This document shows, one piece after another, positions 17,201 to 22,710 of a stretch of 39,549 bases of DNA (position 1 is the stretch's first letter; each line of letters opens with the position of its first letter). This stretch comes from Clostridia bacterium (GTDB lineage: Bacteria; Bacillota; Clostridia; Christensenellales; CAG-917). The position numbers were made by a program, and so were the translations under genes. The notes below the pieces were generated by a model, which did no database searches, had not been told where the DNA came from, and worked only from the letters and a program-made list of their open reading frames with translations. Location: the NCBI GenBank assembly GCA_017553325.1, contig JAFZMH010000010.1, forward strand, positions 1 to 39,549. The letters run 5' to 3'.

Positions 17201-17476
17201 GAGCTGTCTGAGAGTCACCTCAAGGTCAAGCGATACGGCTACGTTGTCTTCCGCCTTGAACTCTTCTCTGCCGATTCCGCCGGCTACGACGATCAAGTTT
17301 GAAAAGAACGTTTCATCCGTGACCGCGCCGGGAATCGTTTGAGGTTTCGGATTGGGCTTGGTGTTATTATTGTTGTTATTGTTGTCCTTCTTGCCGCAAG
17401 CAACAAGAATCACGGACAGCGCGAGCACCAAAACCAGCACCAAAACCAATAATGATTTTACGCTAATCTTTTTCAT
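14249..17476 (-). CDS. Large surface lipoprotein of unknown function
   Basis: 1075 residues. A type II signal peptide with lipobox LVAC (lipidated Cys27) is followed by an Asn-rich linker (about 32-41) and then a long ectodomain. Low-complexity stretches lie at about 490-520 (Ala/Glu-rich) and 645-680 (Gly/Asp/Glu-rich), and the C-terminus is Glu/Gly-rich. I recognise no domain. The repeated beta-strand-like patterns and lack of catalytic motifs suggest a binding or structural role, which is inference only. It has its own consensus promoter, a stem-loop at the mRNA 5' end, an AGGAGGG site and a strong terminator, so it is probably well expressed as a single gene. Confidence 0.82.
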   Translation of the reverse strand: MKKISVKSLLVLVLVLVLALSVILVACGKKDNNNNNNNTKPNPKPQTIPGAVTDETFFSNLIVVAGGIGREEFKAEDNVAVSLDLEVTLRQLTAKKALVPGTEEFNIGVKLDVILDRSCTKAEPENATTPMERSAENSAARILVYDPTPAEGVEDGTLFAVYFFMDDPTNFYFDLNLSPDIKNMLPENVLSGRYYKVHCDVDSNGNVSWQDWIAEQIYNHEFVVDRKDVMAPDDPDVHHNNTFTIAQLIEEAIGGMGKKDRNGELTWSFNDLVQVFLNAFDFTDVNGLLSTMGLYDTTARKIQLEGISDLASAFLTNVKTVRDENNSDRLIHSADMNIGEVVNGLGEQVKKLVGEKVMGILGGLNAEISYGELDGYIDEFTAKVDLAINGLVKTNGEFPQVELTIHDLSIHPVKTANIRKAVEFTASNWQGEDVEVLDVNQLLNMLAELKVGLIKNGVETQYQLSLYTDIDPFSVYNGIKAIQEQFEAAQAIEVPENATEDQIEAAEAERAAKYAAAAQALKAIDFEIGFKSEELNAQGGIVGTAIQLLASCPKGELSAIWKGKTYIIDVADIIENYADVEDFANGMLAMLNGEDGAEEGNEGQMAGDDGAGQAVGEDGGFDFNAIIDTIKLILGNVKVNGEQLSLDNIGSLGDMFKNEDGSFNPEFLLKADFTAEDCEKIAKAFGGANANEIEIHLDKRASSVQATATYLNDAGVDAKGNTVQRTYTVTIQASWDIEHTKLDNLDLEFDLWDDDLGKVVTYKAHLEFAYVISNAGELKSITANMSLIKTPEPAQGQQAVQEYIFDANVNVALNYDANHNLLDSDRISLVVKKNPNDQNDLFHISATLDVTGQVKLLFAKDEKGDRHCTLEAADGASFTLRVEETVVKYIFNNVTDRKDGQEVALKDWEVPGMVLEALKKIHFVSDEVETLTWGQLLGNCNVNVDSANVITLDYACGQAYGGTTETWTLGLNETNEKTMHAKLYVTTQPNDKQEKEIIRVACTYDLGEGENGLAVYPPTWSFECGKSIPAAKKITPPARTGENVNIINSENLVETVMDLMAKLMGGEEEGEGGEA

Positions 17477-17521
17477 ATTTCCCTCCTAAGAAAATATCTT
17501 ATTATTGCCAAACATTTGTTC

Positions 17522-17549
17522 GCATAGTGTTAGTATCCCAAAACTATGC
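17522..17549. promoter_or_regulatory. Inverted repeat at the lipoprotein transcription start
   Basis: GCATAGT (17522-17528) and ACTATGC (17543-17549) are perfect inverted arms 14 bases apart. They begin at the predicted transcription start, so they would form a 5' terminal hairpin in the mRNA or serve as an operator. Confidence 0.5.
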
Positions 17550-17555
17550 ATAATA

Positions 17556-17584
17556 ATTATATTATAATCAAATTGCTATGTCAA
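17556..17584 (-). promoter_or_regulatory. Consensus promoter of the lipoprotein gene
   Basis: Minus-strand TTGACA (17579-17584), a 17-base spacer, then TATAAT (17556-17561): a perfect match to the housekeeping sigma factor consensus. The predicted leader is about 70 bases. Confidence 0.88.
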
Positions 17585-17673
17585 GATAATAAAAAAAACT
17601 TAATAATGGCTTGACGGGTATGTTTTTTGGGAATTTTGGTGCTCCGACTCGCCTGTATAAGTGGGCGTCGACT

Positions 17674-17935
17674 AAAACCGCGCAGTTTGGATGAAGAGCG
17701 CGAAAAAGCCCGTTTGCGAGGGATGAGCGGACGCTTCGCGTCTTTCCACTCAAACGCAAGGTTGTTGCGAAATACTTTTTAAAACAAGAAATCACAATTA
17801 ATGTTTAAAAAACAAATTTGCGTGCGAAGAAATGAAAAAATTGCGACAAAAAATTAAGCGCTCCCATATTGGGAACGCTTTTAAATCGTTGCGATTCTTG
17901 AATAGACAAAGCTATTCGCCGAACTGTGCGCTTTT
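17674..17935. repeat. Structured intergenic repeat, type II, with altered or interrupted centre
   Basis: The left 57 bases match the element at 4506 almost exactly (GATGAAGAGCGCGAAAAAGC onward), and the right 30 bases match its right end (GCTATTCGC and the outer arm). Outer arms AAAACCGCGCAGTTTGG and CCGAACTGTGCGCTTTT pair imperfectly. The centre differs: the GTAC hairpin is replaced by GACGC-TTC-GCGTC, and roughly 140 AT-rich bases follow that the shorter copy lacks. The right arm merges with the TAA of the ABC transporter gene. The stretch from 17585 to 17673 just left of it shows no gene. Confidence 0.75.
17850..17882 (-). terminator. Probable terminator of the ABC fusion gene
   Basis: On the minus strand AAGCGTTCCC-AATAT-GGGAGCGCTT forms a stem with one internal mismatch, followed by AATTTTTTG. 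It lies inside the interrupted repeat, about 55 bases after the stop codon. Confidence 0.65.
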
Positions 17936-20912
17936 AATCGACGCGGAGAGCCTCCACCACATTCTTCCTCGAAGCCCCAACCGCAGGCAACACTCCGGAA
18001 AGAACGGTGAGCACCAAGCTCAGGGCGATGAGGACTACGGCGTGCCACGGGTTGAGCATCAAAAGTCCGCCGATACCGCTGAACACACCGATTATCGCGC
18101 TGATTATCGGACAGAGAATATAGGTTATCAACACGCCGAGCAGTCCGCTCCACAATCCTATGATTGTGGTTTCCGCGACGAAGACGTTGCGGATGTCCGC
18201 CTTTCTGGCGCCGAGACTGCGGAGAATGCCGATTTCACGCGTTCTCTCAACGACGGAGTTGGCCGTGATGACGCCGATCATAACCGTGGAAACGACGAGA
18301 GAAATTGACGCTACCGCAATGAGCAGTATGGACACGAGCCCGACAATGGAGTTGAGGTTTTCAAGGAACATTTCGCTGACGTCAAAATAGCCGATAGGCT
18401 CCCCCGCGCCCTCTTGTTTTTCCCAATCGTTGATGTAGGCTCCGATCTTCTCTTTGTGCGAATATTCGTTGGCGTATACGGAGACGTAGAGCGGATCTTC
18501 AAGCGCGCCGATTGCCCTAAGGTAAGAACTGTGCTGATGCATGGCGTTGCCCATGATGTCCATAACCTCGTGGTGTTCAAGAAGATTGACGTCCTTTTTG
18601 ACCGTCTTTCCGAAGATATTGCAAGTGTCGAATTGCTCGTTGGTGAGCCCTTCGCCGAGTTTCCGCTCTATGGAAAGTTGATACGCCGCGACTTGGCTTC
18701 TCGCCGCATTTTGAGCCACGTCTTTGGCGAGTTCTTCCGTATAACAGAACGCGTTCTCGGAAACGAAGCTTGCGGTGTCGCCCTTCTTCAAGCGGATAAC
18801 GCCGGAAACTTTGAGGGTTTTGGCCGATTCGCTGTCGTAGAGTTCGCGCAATCTTGCTTGGTCGGTGTATTTCCACGGAGAACTCGAACCGCCGGACATA
18901 AAGCTCGCGATTGAGTTGGTGTAGCCGATGTTCTCGTCAATCACGTATTTGTAACTCGTCTCGTCGTTTTCGTCGTAGTCGGGGTTGAGTTTGTAATAGT
19001 CGTCGTTGTAGACAAGTTTGAATTCCAGCTTCGTCAAGTCGGAAAGGCGCAGGTTGTCTTTTACCGCAAGACCGATCGTGCCGTCCGAACCTTTTTCCTT
19101 CAAAATCTTGCCAGGAGTGCCGTCTTCGGTCTCCTCGCGCTCGTACAAATCGTACAAGCCGAACCCCGCGACCAAGTCTTCGCCGATTTTGTTGTTTGCG
19201 TCCACGCAAATCATAATCTCGTATTTGTTGGAAGGCCAATTCCCTTCAAGGAGTTCGTAGTGCTCTTCCATAACGGACCGGTCGCCCACCATTTGGTTCC
19301 AAAGCGCGGGCTGTTGTCCCTGTTGACCGAGAACCGTGGTCGCTATCGTCATAACGGACGTTGCGTCCGGCGTCTGCGAAACGTCTTCCCACGTTTCGGT
19401 GCCGTCCGAGTCCCAATAATGCGCGACGAGGTTGAATCGCGTGCCGTAATATGTGCTTATCGCCTTGTAATACTCCTTCGGCATCTCGCGCAGGTAGTCT
19501 TCAAACGCCTGCGTGACGTTGTTTTTGGTTGCGTTTCCTTCAAAGAAGGAATCAATCATAATGTTGAGCATCGCAAGCGACGTGTCCTGTTTTTTGAGAG
19601 AGAGAACGTCGTCATCTGGATAACTCGCCTCGACGAGAGTGTTGTTGGAGAGATTCGTCATCATGCTCATAAGCGCGTTGCTGTCCACGTTGTACTCGTA
19701 CACGCCGAGCGGAACGGTGGCAAACATCTCGGTTTGCATACGCTGTATATACAAATCGAAGCCGTTAGATATCGACAAAACGAGCGCAAGACCGATTATG
19801 CCTATGCTGCCGGCAAAGGACGTGAAGAAGGTCCTGCGGAACTTTGAGAACAGGTTTCTAAGCGACAAACCAAACGCGGTTGAGGCGCGCATGTGTGTGG
19901 GCTTGAACCCCGCAGGACGCTCTTTTTTCTTCTTTTTGGAAAGGCTGTTGAGGCCGAGTTGGTCAAAGAACGCCTTGGTCTCGGCATTCAACTCTTTCAT
20001 CGTCTTTCTGCGCTTGCGGTTGGAAACTCGTTTTTGCTTTTCGGGCTCAATCTCTTCGAGATTCAAAGGCTTGTACTCTTCAAGAGGAGATTTGTCTTCT
20101 TCATTTGCGCTCTCGTCCGCGCCTACTTTCGGCTCTTGCTTTTCCACTTGCGAAGCAAAGGAGAGTTCTTGACGAACGTCAGTCGCCAACACGTCAAAAC
20201 CGTCGCCCTCGGTCTCCTCAACCATATCGGTAGACTCGTACGGGTCGGTGTCCTCGACAATCGCGCCGTCCTTAAAACGCACGATACGCGTGCAGTACGC
20301 TTTCGCGAGTTCCGGGTTGTGCGTGACCATGATGACGAGACGATTCTTTGCGATTTCTGCAAGAATGTCCATAACTTGCACGCTGAGTTCGCTGTCCAAA
20401 GCACCCGTCGGCTCGTCCGCAAGAATAATTTTTGGGTCGTTGACGATTGCACGCGCGATTGCCACGCGTTGCATCTGTCCGCCGGAAAGTTGATTCGGAC
20501 GCTTGCCGATTTCGTCCGCCATGCCGACGCGGTTTAACGCCGCTATCGCCTTTGCCCTTCTCTCCTTGCGATGTTCACCGACCAAGGAAAGCGCCATTTC
20601 GACGTTTTCGACAACCGTAAGATGGGGAATAAGATTGTACGATTGAAAAACGAAACCTATCGTGGCGTTTCGGTAGGCGTCCCAGTGTTGCTCGTCAAAA
20701 TCCTTGGTGGAGACACCGCCGATGACGAGGTCTCCGCTGGTGTAGCGGTCAAGTCCGCCGATGATGTTGAGCATCGTCGTCTTTCCGCAACCGCTCGGTC
20801 CCAAAATTGCCACGAATTCGTTTTCACGGAATTCCAAAGACACCCCGCGCAAAGCGTGCACGGTGGTGTTTCCCGCAGGATAATTCTTGATGATGTTTGA
20901 AAGCTTTAACAT
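17934..20912 (-). CDS. MacB-like ABC transporter, ATPase fused to FtsX-type permease
   Basis: 992 residues. The N-terminal ATPase (about 1-225) is of the MacB/LolD type: Walker A GPSGCGKTT (38-46), Q loop FVFQSYN, signature LSGGQ (142-146), Walker B IILADEP (about 162-168). A charged linker (about 230-345) leads to the permease: one membrane helix near 360-385, an ectodomain of about 430 residues, then three C-terminal helices with the FtsX-like VERTREIGILRSLGA. Family knowledge: such proteins are mechanotransmitters that expel peptides, lipoproteins or antibiotics rather than importing solutes. The start at MLKLSN is preferred over the ATG four codons upstream, because GGGGAA there serves as the Shine-Dalgarno. 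The adjacent TetR gene is a likely regulator. The substrate is unknown. Confidence 0.9.
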   Translation of the reverse strand: MLKLSNIIKNYPAGNTTVHALRGVSLEFRENEFVAILGPSGCGKTTMLNIIGGLDRYTSGDLVIGGVSTKDFDEQHWDAYRNATIGFVFQSYNLIPHLTVVENVEMALSLVGEHRKERRAKAIAALNRVGMADEIGKRPNQLSGGQMQRVAIARAIVNDPKIILADEPTGALDSELSVQVMDILAEIAKNRLVIMVTHNPELAKAYCTRIVRFKDGAIVEDTDPYESTDMVEETEGDGFDVLATDVRQELSFASQVEKQEPKVGADESANEEDKSPLEEYKPLNLEEIEPEKQKRVSNRKRRKTMKELNAETKAFFDQLGLNSLSKKKKKERPAGFKPTHMRASTAFGLSLRNLFSKFRRTFFTSFAGSIGIIGLALVLSISNGFDLYIQRMQTEMFATVPLGVYEYNVDSNALMSMMTNLSNNTLVEASYPDDDVLSLKKQDTSLAMLNIMIDSFFEGNATKNNVTQAFEDYLREMPKEYYKAISTYYGTRFNLVAHYWDSDGTETWEDVSQTPDATSVMTIATTVLGQQGQQPALWNQMVGDRSVMEEHYELLEGNWPSNKYEIMICVDANNKIGEDLVAGFGLYDLYEREETEDGTPGKILKEKGSDGTIGLAVKDNLRLSDLTKLEFKLVYNDDYYKLNPDYDENDETSYKYVIDENIGYTNSIASFMSGGSSSPWKYTDQARLRELYDSESAKTLKVSGVIRLKKGDTASFVSENAFCYTEELAKDVAQNAARSQVAAYQLSIERKLGEGLTNEQFDTCNIFGKTVKKDVNLLEHHEVMDIMGNAMHQHSSYLRAIGALEDPLYVSVYANEYSHKEKIGAYINDWEKQEGAGEPIGYFDVSEMFLENLNSIVGLVSILLIAVASISLVVSTVMIGVITANSVVERTREIGILRSLGARKADIRNVFVAETTIIGLWSGLLGVLITYILCPIISAIIGVFSGIGGLLMLNPWHAVVLIALSLVLTVLSGVLPAVGASRKNVVEALRVD

Positions 20913-20923
20913 ATTATTCCCCA

Positions 20924-20948
20924 TTTATAATTGCAAAGCAATTATAAA
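20924..20948 (-). promoter_or_regulatory. Hairpin directly upstream of the ABC fusion ribosome binding site
   Basis: TTTATAATTGC and GCAATTATAAA are perfect 11-base arms around a three-base loop. The hairpin ends one to two bases before the GGGGAA ribosome binding site on the minus strand and could influence translation or stabilise the mRNA. Confidence 0.55.
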
Positions 20949-21339
20949 AATAATTTTTCGTCGCGGATCCTAAATATACCCCCCCCCTCTTTCCCTCCGG
21001 GCTTTTCTCACCAACGCGGAAAGAGCGAACACAAGTTTCATTGCTCCAAGGCAAAACCGAATTGGTCGCATTGAAACCTTGCTATTTCCTGTTTAGGCTT
21101 GTTCCCCCGCTTCGGGGAGACAACGCGTTGCTCAAAAGTATCGCGCTCTCATTATGTCATTTCGATTTTTGGGGCTTCACAACCGGTCCCCAAAAATCTC
21201 GTACTGAACGCAAAGCCGCTTTCGGCTTATATGGCCTCGCCCTGCGAGGCAGTCGCCAAAACTGCGCAATGGCGCCTCACATTCCGTCCTCGAATGAGAA
21301 AGTCGGGGCTCCCGCGCGGCTTTGAAGAAGTGTTCGTCC
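20949..21339. other. Hairpin-rich non-coding leader region upstream of the ABC fusion
   Basis: No convincing gene. It contains a run of nine C (20979-20987). Other hairpins are CCCC-GCTTC-GGGG near 21112 and an 11-base perfect inverted repeat GATTTTTGGGG (21164-21174) with CCCCAAAAATC (21188-21198). AGCCG-CTTT-CGGCT lies near 21212, and GCCTCGC-CCT-GCGAGGC near 21235. It lies between the TetR gene and the ABC gene on their shared strand, so it may be part of the ABC leader or another structured intergenic element. No clear promoter was found in it. Confidence 0.55.
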
Positions 21340-21534
21340 AAAAACCGTGCGATTGTGATGAGACGCAAGGAAACCGCATACGCGAGACGCCAAATAGTGC
21401 ATTTGGCAAAATCGTGATATTTGGATGAGTTGCAAGACATCGTGCTTTGGACAGACAACCCAGTGTACAAAAGCGTACACGGTTGTCGGGACAAAGTGCG
21501 TTAACACAGCAAATCGCCAAATAGCGCGATTTTT
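21340..21534. repeat. Structured intergenic repeat, type I, truncated copy plus full copy
   Basis: A partial left half (21340-21407, AAAAACCGTGCG then GATGAGACGCAAGGAAA) is followed by a full element. Outer arms are AAAATCGTGATATTTGG (21408-21424) and CCAAATAGCGCGATTTTT (21517-21534), nearly complementary. Middle arms GACAACC (21454-21460) and GGTTGTC (21481-21487), and inner arms GTGTAC (21463-21468) and GTACAC (21475-21480), are perfect. The right end merges with the TAA of the TetR gene. Confidence 0.82.
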
Positions 21535-22126
21535 ACTCGCGAATCATCTCGTTCGCCATAGCCAAAGCCTTAGTCACCATTTGCGAAATGTGCGTGCAAA
21601 GTTCCTCCAAGGTCAGAGTGCTTTGATGGTTGAACCACATTTTGAAGGTCTCGCAGATGCCTGCCGTGCAGAAGGCGGCTATGTATTTTGCCTTCGCCAC
21701 GTTTACGTGAATCTGCGAATTCTTTTGCATCGTGCCGACGAACGCGTCTATTATCATCTTTTTGAGCTTGTCGAGAAGCTCGCCGGAGTTGTTGCTGGAA
21801 AGTATGTAGCGATTGTACTCGTCGTACTTGTTGATTTCGTTGGTAATGGCATAAAGAAGCGGATAGGGATTGAGCATACTTTGAACGAGGTTCGCGTCGC
21901 TCATAATCTTCTCGATATGGCTGACGATCAGGTCCTCGATATCGTTTCTAACCGCGCCGATAGAGTCGTAATACATATAAAACGTGCTTCTCGTGACGCC
22001 CGCTTTCTCAGTAAGTTCGCTTATGGTAATATCCGCCATATCTTTCGATTGAACGAGTTCCTTGAAAGCCGTTCTTATGGCGTTCTTCGTTTTGACGATT
22101 CTCTTGTCGACTCCACCGTTTTTCAT
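21533..22126 (-). CDS. TetR-family transcriptional regulator
   Basis: 197 residues. The N-terminal helix-turn-helix (about 8-58) has the TetR pattern: TKNAIRTAFKELVQSKDMADITISELTEKAGVTRSTFYMYYDSIGAV, split here only for reference to positions 13 onward. Confidence 0.5.
   Translation of the reverse strand: MKNGGVDKRIVKTKNAIRTAFKELVQSKDMADITISELTEKAGVTRSTFYMYYDSIGAVRNDIEDLIVSHIEKIMSDANLVQSMLNPYPLLYAITNEINKYDEYNRYILSSNNSGELLDKLKKMIIDAFVGTMQKNSQIHVNVAKAKYIAAFCTAGICETFKMWFNHQSTLTLEELCTHISQMVTKALAMANEMIRE
21533..22126 (-). CDS. TetR-family regulator, probable repressor of the downstream ABC exporter
   Basis: 197 residues, typical length. The N-terminal helix-turn-helix (about 13-58) has the TetR signature with ITISELTEKAGVTRSTFYMY in the DNA-contacting part. 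The C-terminal helical domain (about 75-195) would bind an unknown ligand and form the dimer. Family knowledge: such regulators usually repress a neighbouring exporter and themselves. The ABC fusion lies downstream on the same strand about 600 bases away, which makes it the natural target, by inference. A GAGG site precedes the start. Upstream lie two inverted repeats (22152-22167 and 22236-22259) that could be operators. The TAA lies in the arm of the repeat at 21340. Confidence 0.9.
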   Translation of the reverse strand: MKNGGVDKRIVKTKNAIRTAFKELVQSKDMADITISELTEKAGVTRSTFYMYYDSIGAVRNDIEDLIVSHIEKIMSDANLVQSMLNPYPLLYAITNEINKYDEYNRYILSSNNSGELLDKLKKMIIDAFVGTMQKNSQIHVNVAKAKYIAAFCTAGICETFKMWFNHQSTLTLEELCTHISQMVTKALAMANEMIRE

Positions 22127-22151
22127 AATGCCTCAAAATTTTAAAAAAATT

Positions 22152-22180
22152 TGCGAAGGATATCGCACAATCGTATTGTA
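22152..22180 (-). promoter_or_regulatory. TetR gene promoter region with small palindrome
   Basis: A minus-strand extended -10 TGATACAAT (TACAAT at 22175-22180) is followed downstream by an inverted repeat TGCGA (22152-22156) and TCGCA (22163-22167) in the leader. This is a plausible autoregulatory site; the -35 is weak. Confidence 0.5.
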
Positions 22181-22235
22181 TCACAAGGATAATAATTTTG
22201 CTACATAGTGTTCAATATTTTTTTCTTAAGTTTTT

Positions 22236-22259
22236 TATACAAATGGTATGATTTGTATA
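22236..22259. promoter_or_regulatory. 24-base perfect-arm inverted repeat, candidate operator
   Basis: TATACAAAT (22236-22244) and ATTTGTATA (22251-22259) are perfect nine-base arms around GGTATG. It lies about 55-80 bases upstream of the predicted TetR transcription start and just after the terminator of the preceding operon. Confidence 0.5.
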
Positions 22260-22265
22260 TTTTGC

Positions 22266-22291
22266 AAAAAAAATGAGAGGCTGTGCCTCTC
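22266..22291 (-). terminator. Intrinsic terminator of the apt-like/U32/YnzC operon
   Basis: On the minus strand GAGAGGC-ACA-GCCTCTC is followed by an eight-T run after one A. It lies ten bases after the stop of the 43-residue protein gene. Confidence 0.88.
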
Positions 22292-22300
22292 GTGCGCCCG

Positions 22301-22432
22301 TCATTTTTTCGGGCTTCTCTTGCTCGGCGACGGAATGAAGACGTTTGGGTCTTTCGTCGCCTTTTTGGTCTCATCCGCCGACTCGTTCGAGTGCGAAAGC
22401 GGAACGCGGTTTTCTTTTCTTTTCGGTTTCAT
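22301..22432 (-). CDS. 43-residue basic small protein
   Basis: A short open frame starting MKPKRKENRVPLSHSNES and ending SPSKRSPKK. It is rich in Lys, Arg, Ser and Pro and probably unstructured. The case for a real gene is a strong AAAGGAGAGG site two bases before the ATG, its place at the end of an operon, and a strong terminator immediately after the stop. No family is recognised. Confidence 0.6.
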   Translation of the reverse strand: MKPKRKENRVPLSHSNESADETKKATKDPNVFIPSPSKRSPKK

Positions 22433-22497
22433 ATCCTCTCCTTTTTTTGCAAGTATGCGCAAAGGAAGAAAAATTATGAAATCGAAAATCTAACCGC

Positions 22498-22710
22498 CTA
22501 TTTTTCGTCGTCGTTTTGACGAGCCGTAATTCTTGTTTCTTTGTCTTTTTCGTCCACCGCGTAGGTGTTGTCAAGCTGAGCGCGGAGGTTTCCCACCACA
22601 CTGTCTATATATGCCCGACGAAGCTTTGCCTGCTCCTGTTTTTCCTCGTCGGTCAAGCCTTCCGTCTTGGCTTTCTTCGCCAAGAAATTTATCCTTTCAA
22701 CGTCTATCAT
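22498..22710 (-). CDS. YnzC/DUF896 family small protein
   Basis: 70 residues. The start IDVERINFLAKKAKTEGLTDEEKQEQAKLR is the DUF896 two-helix hairpin, here given as positions 2 onward. Shown in brief: RINFLAKKAK, GLTDEEK and RRAYIDSVVGNL. Confidence 0.5.
   Translation of the reverse strand: MIDVERINFLAKKAKTEGLTDEEKQEQAKLRRAYIDSVVGNLRAQLDNTYAVDEKDKETRITARQNDDEK
22498..22710 (-). CDS. DUF896/YnzC-like protein
   Basis: 70 residues, typical length. The motifs RINFLAKKAK, GLTDEEK and LRRAYIDSVVGNLRAQLD mark the DUF896 family, small helical-hairpin cytoplasmic proteins of Firmicutes whose prototype is Bacillus subtilis YnzC. Their biochemical role is poorly known. The ATG overlaps the U32 gene stop by four bases (ATGA), so translation is probably coupled. 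The acidic, Gln/Asn-rich tail varies in the family. Confidence 0.92.
   Translation of the reverse strand: MIDVERINFLAKKAKTEGLTDEEKQEQAKLRRAYIDSVVGNLRAQLDNTYAVDEKDKETRITARQNDDEK

Noticed and set aside
21041..21325. A 94-residue plus-strand frame in the hairpin-rich region
   Set aside because: It has no ribosome binding site, spans several perfect hairpins, and its composition looks like translated structured non-coding DNA.
20925..21532. tRNA, rRNA or a known riboswitch in the long intergenic region
   Set aside because: No T-loop GGTTCGAATCC-like sequence, no anticodon arm and no recognised riboswitch core was found by eye on either strand.
21533..22710. Two brief draft lines for the TetR gene (21533-22126) and the DUF896 gene (22498-22710) given low confidence in the feature list
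   Set aside because: They duplicate the fuller entries with the same coordinates directly after them; use the higher-confidence entries. Each position holds one gene only.
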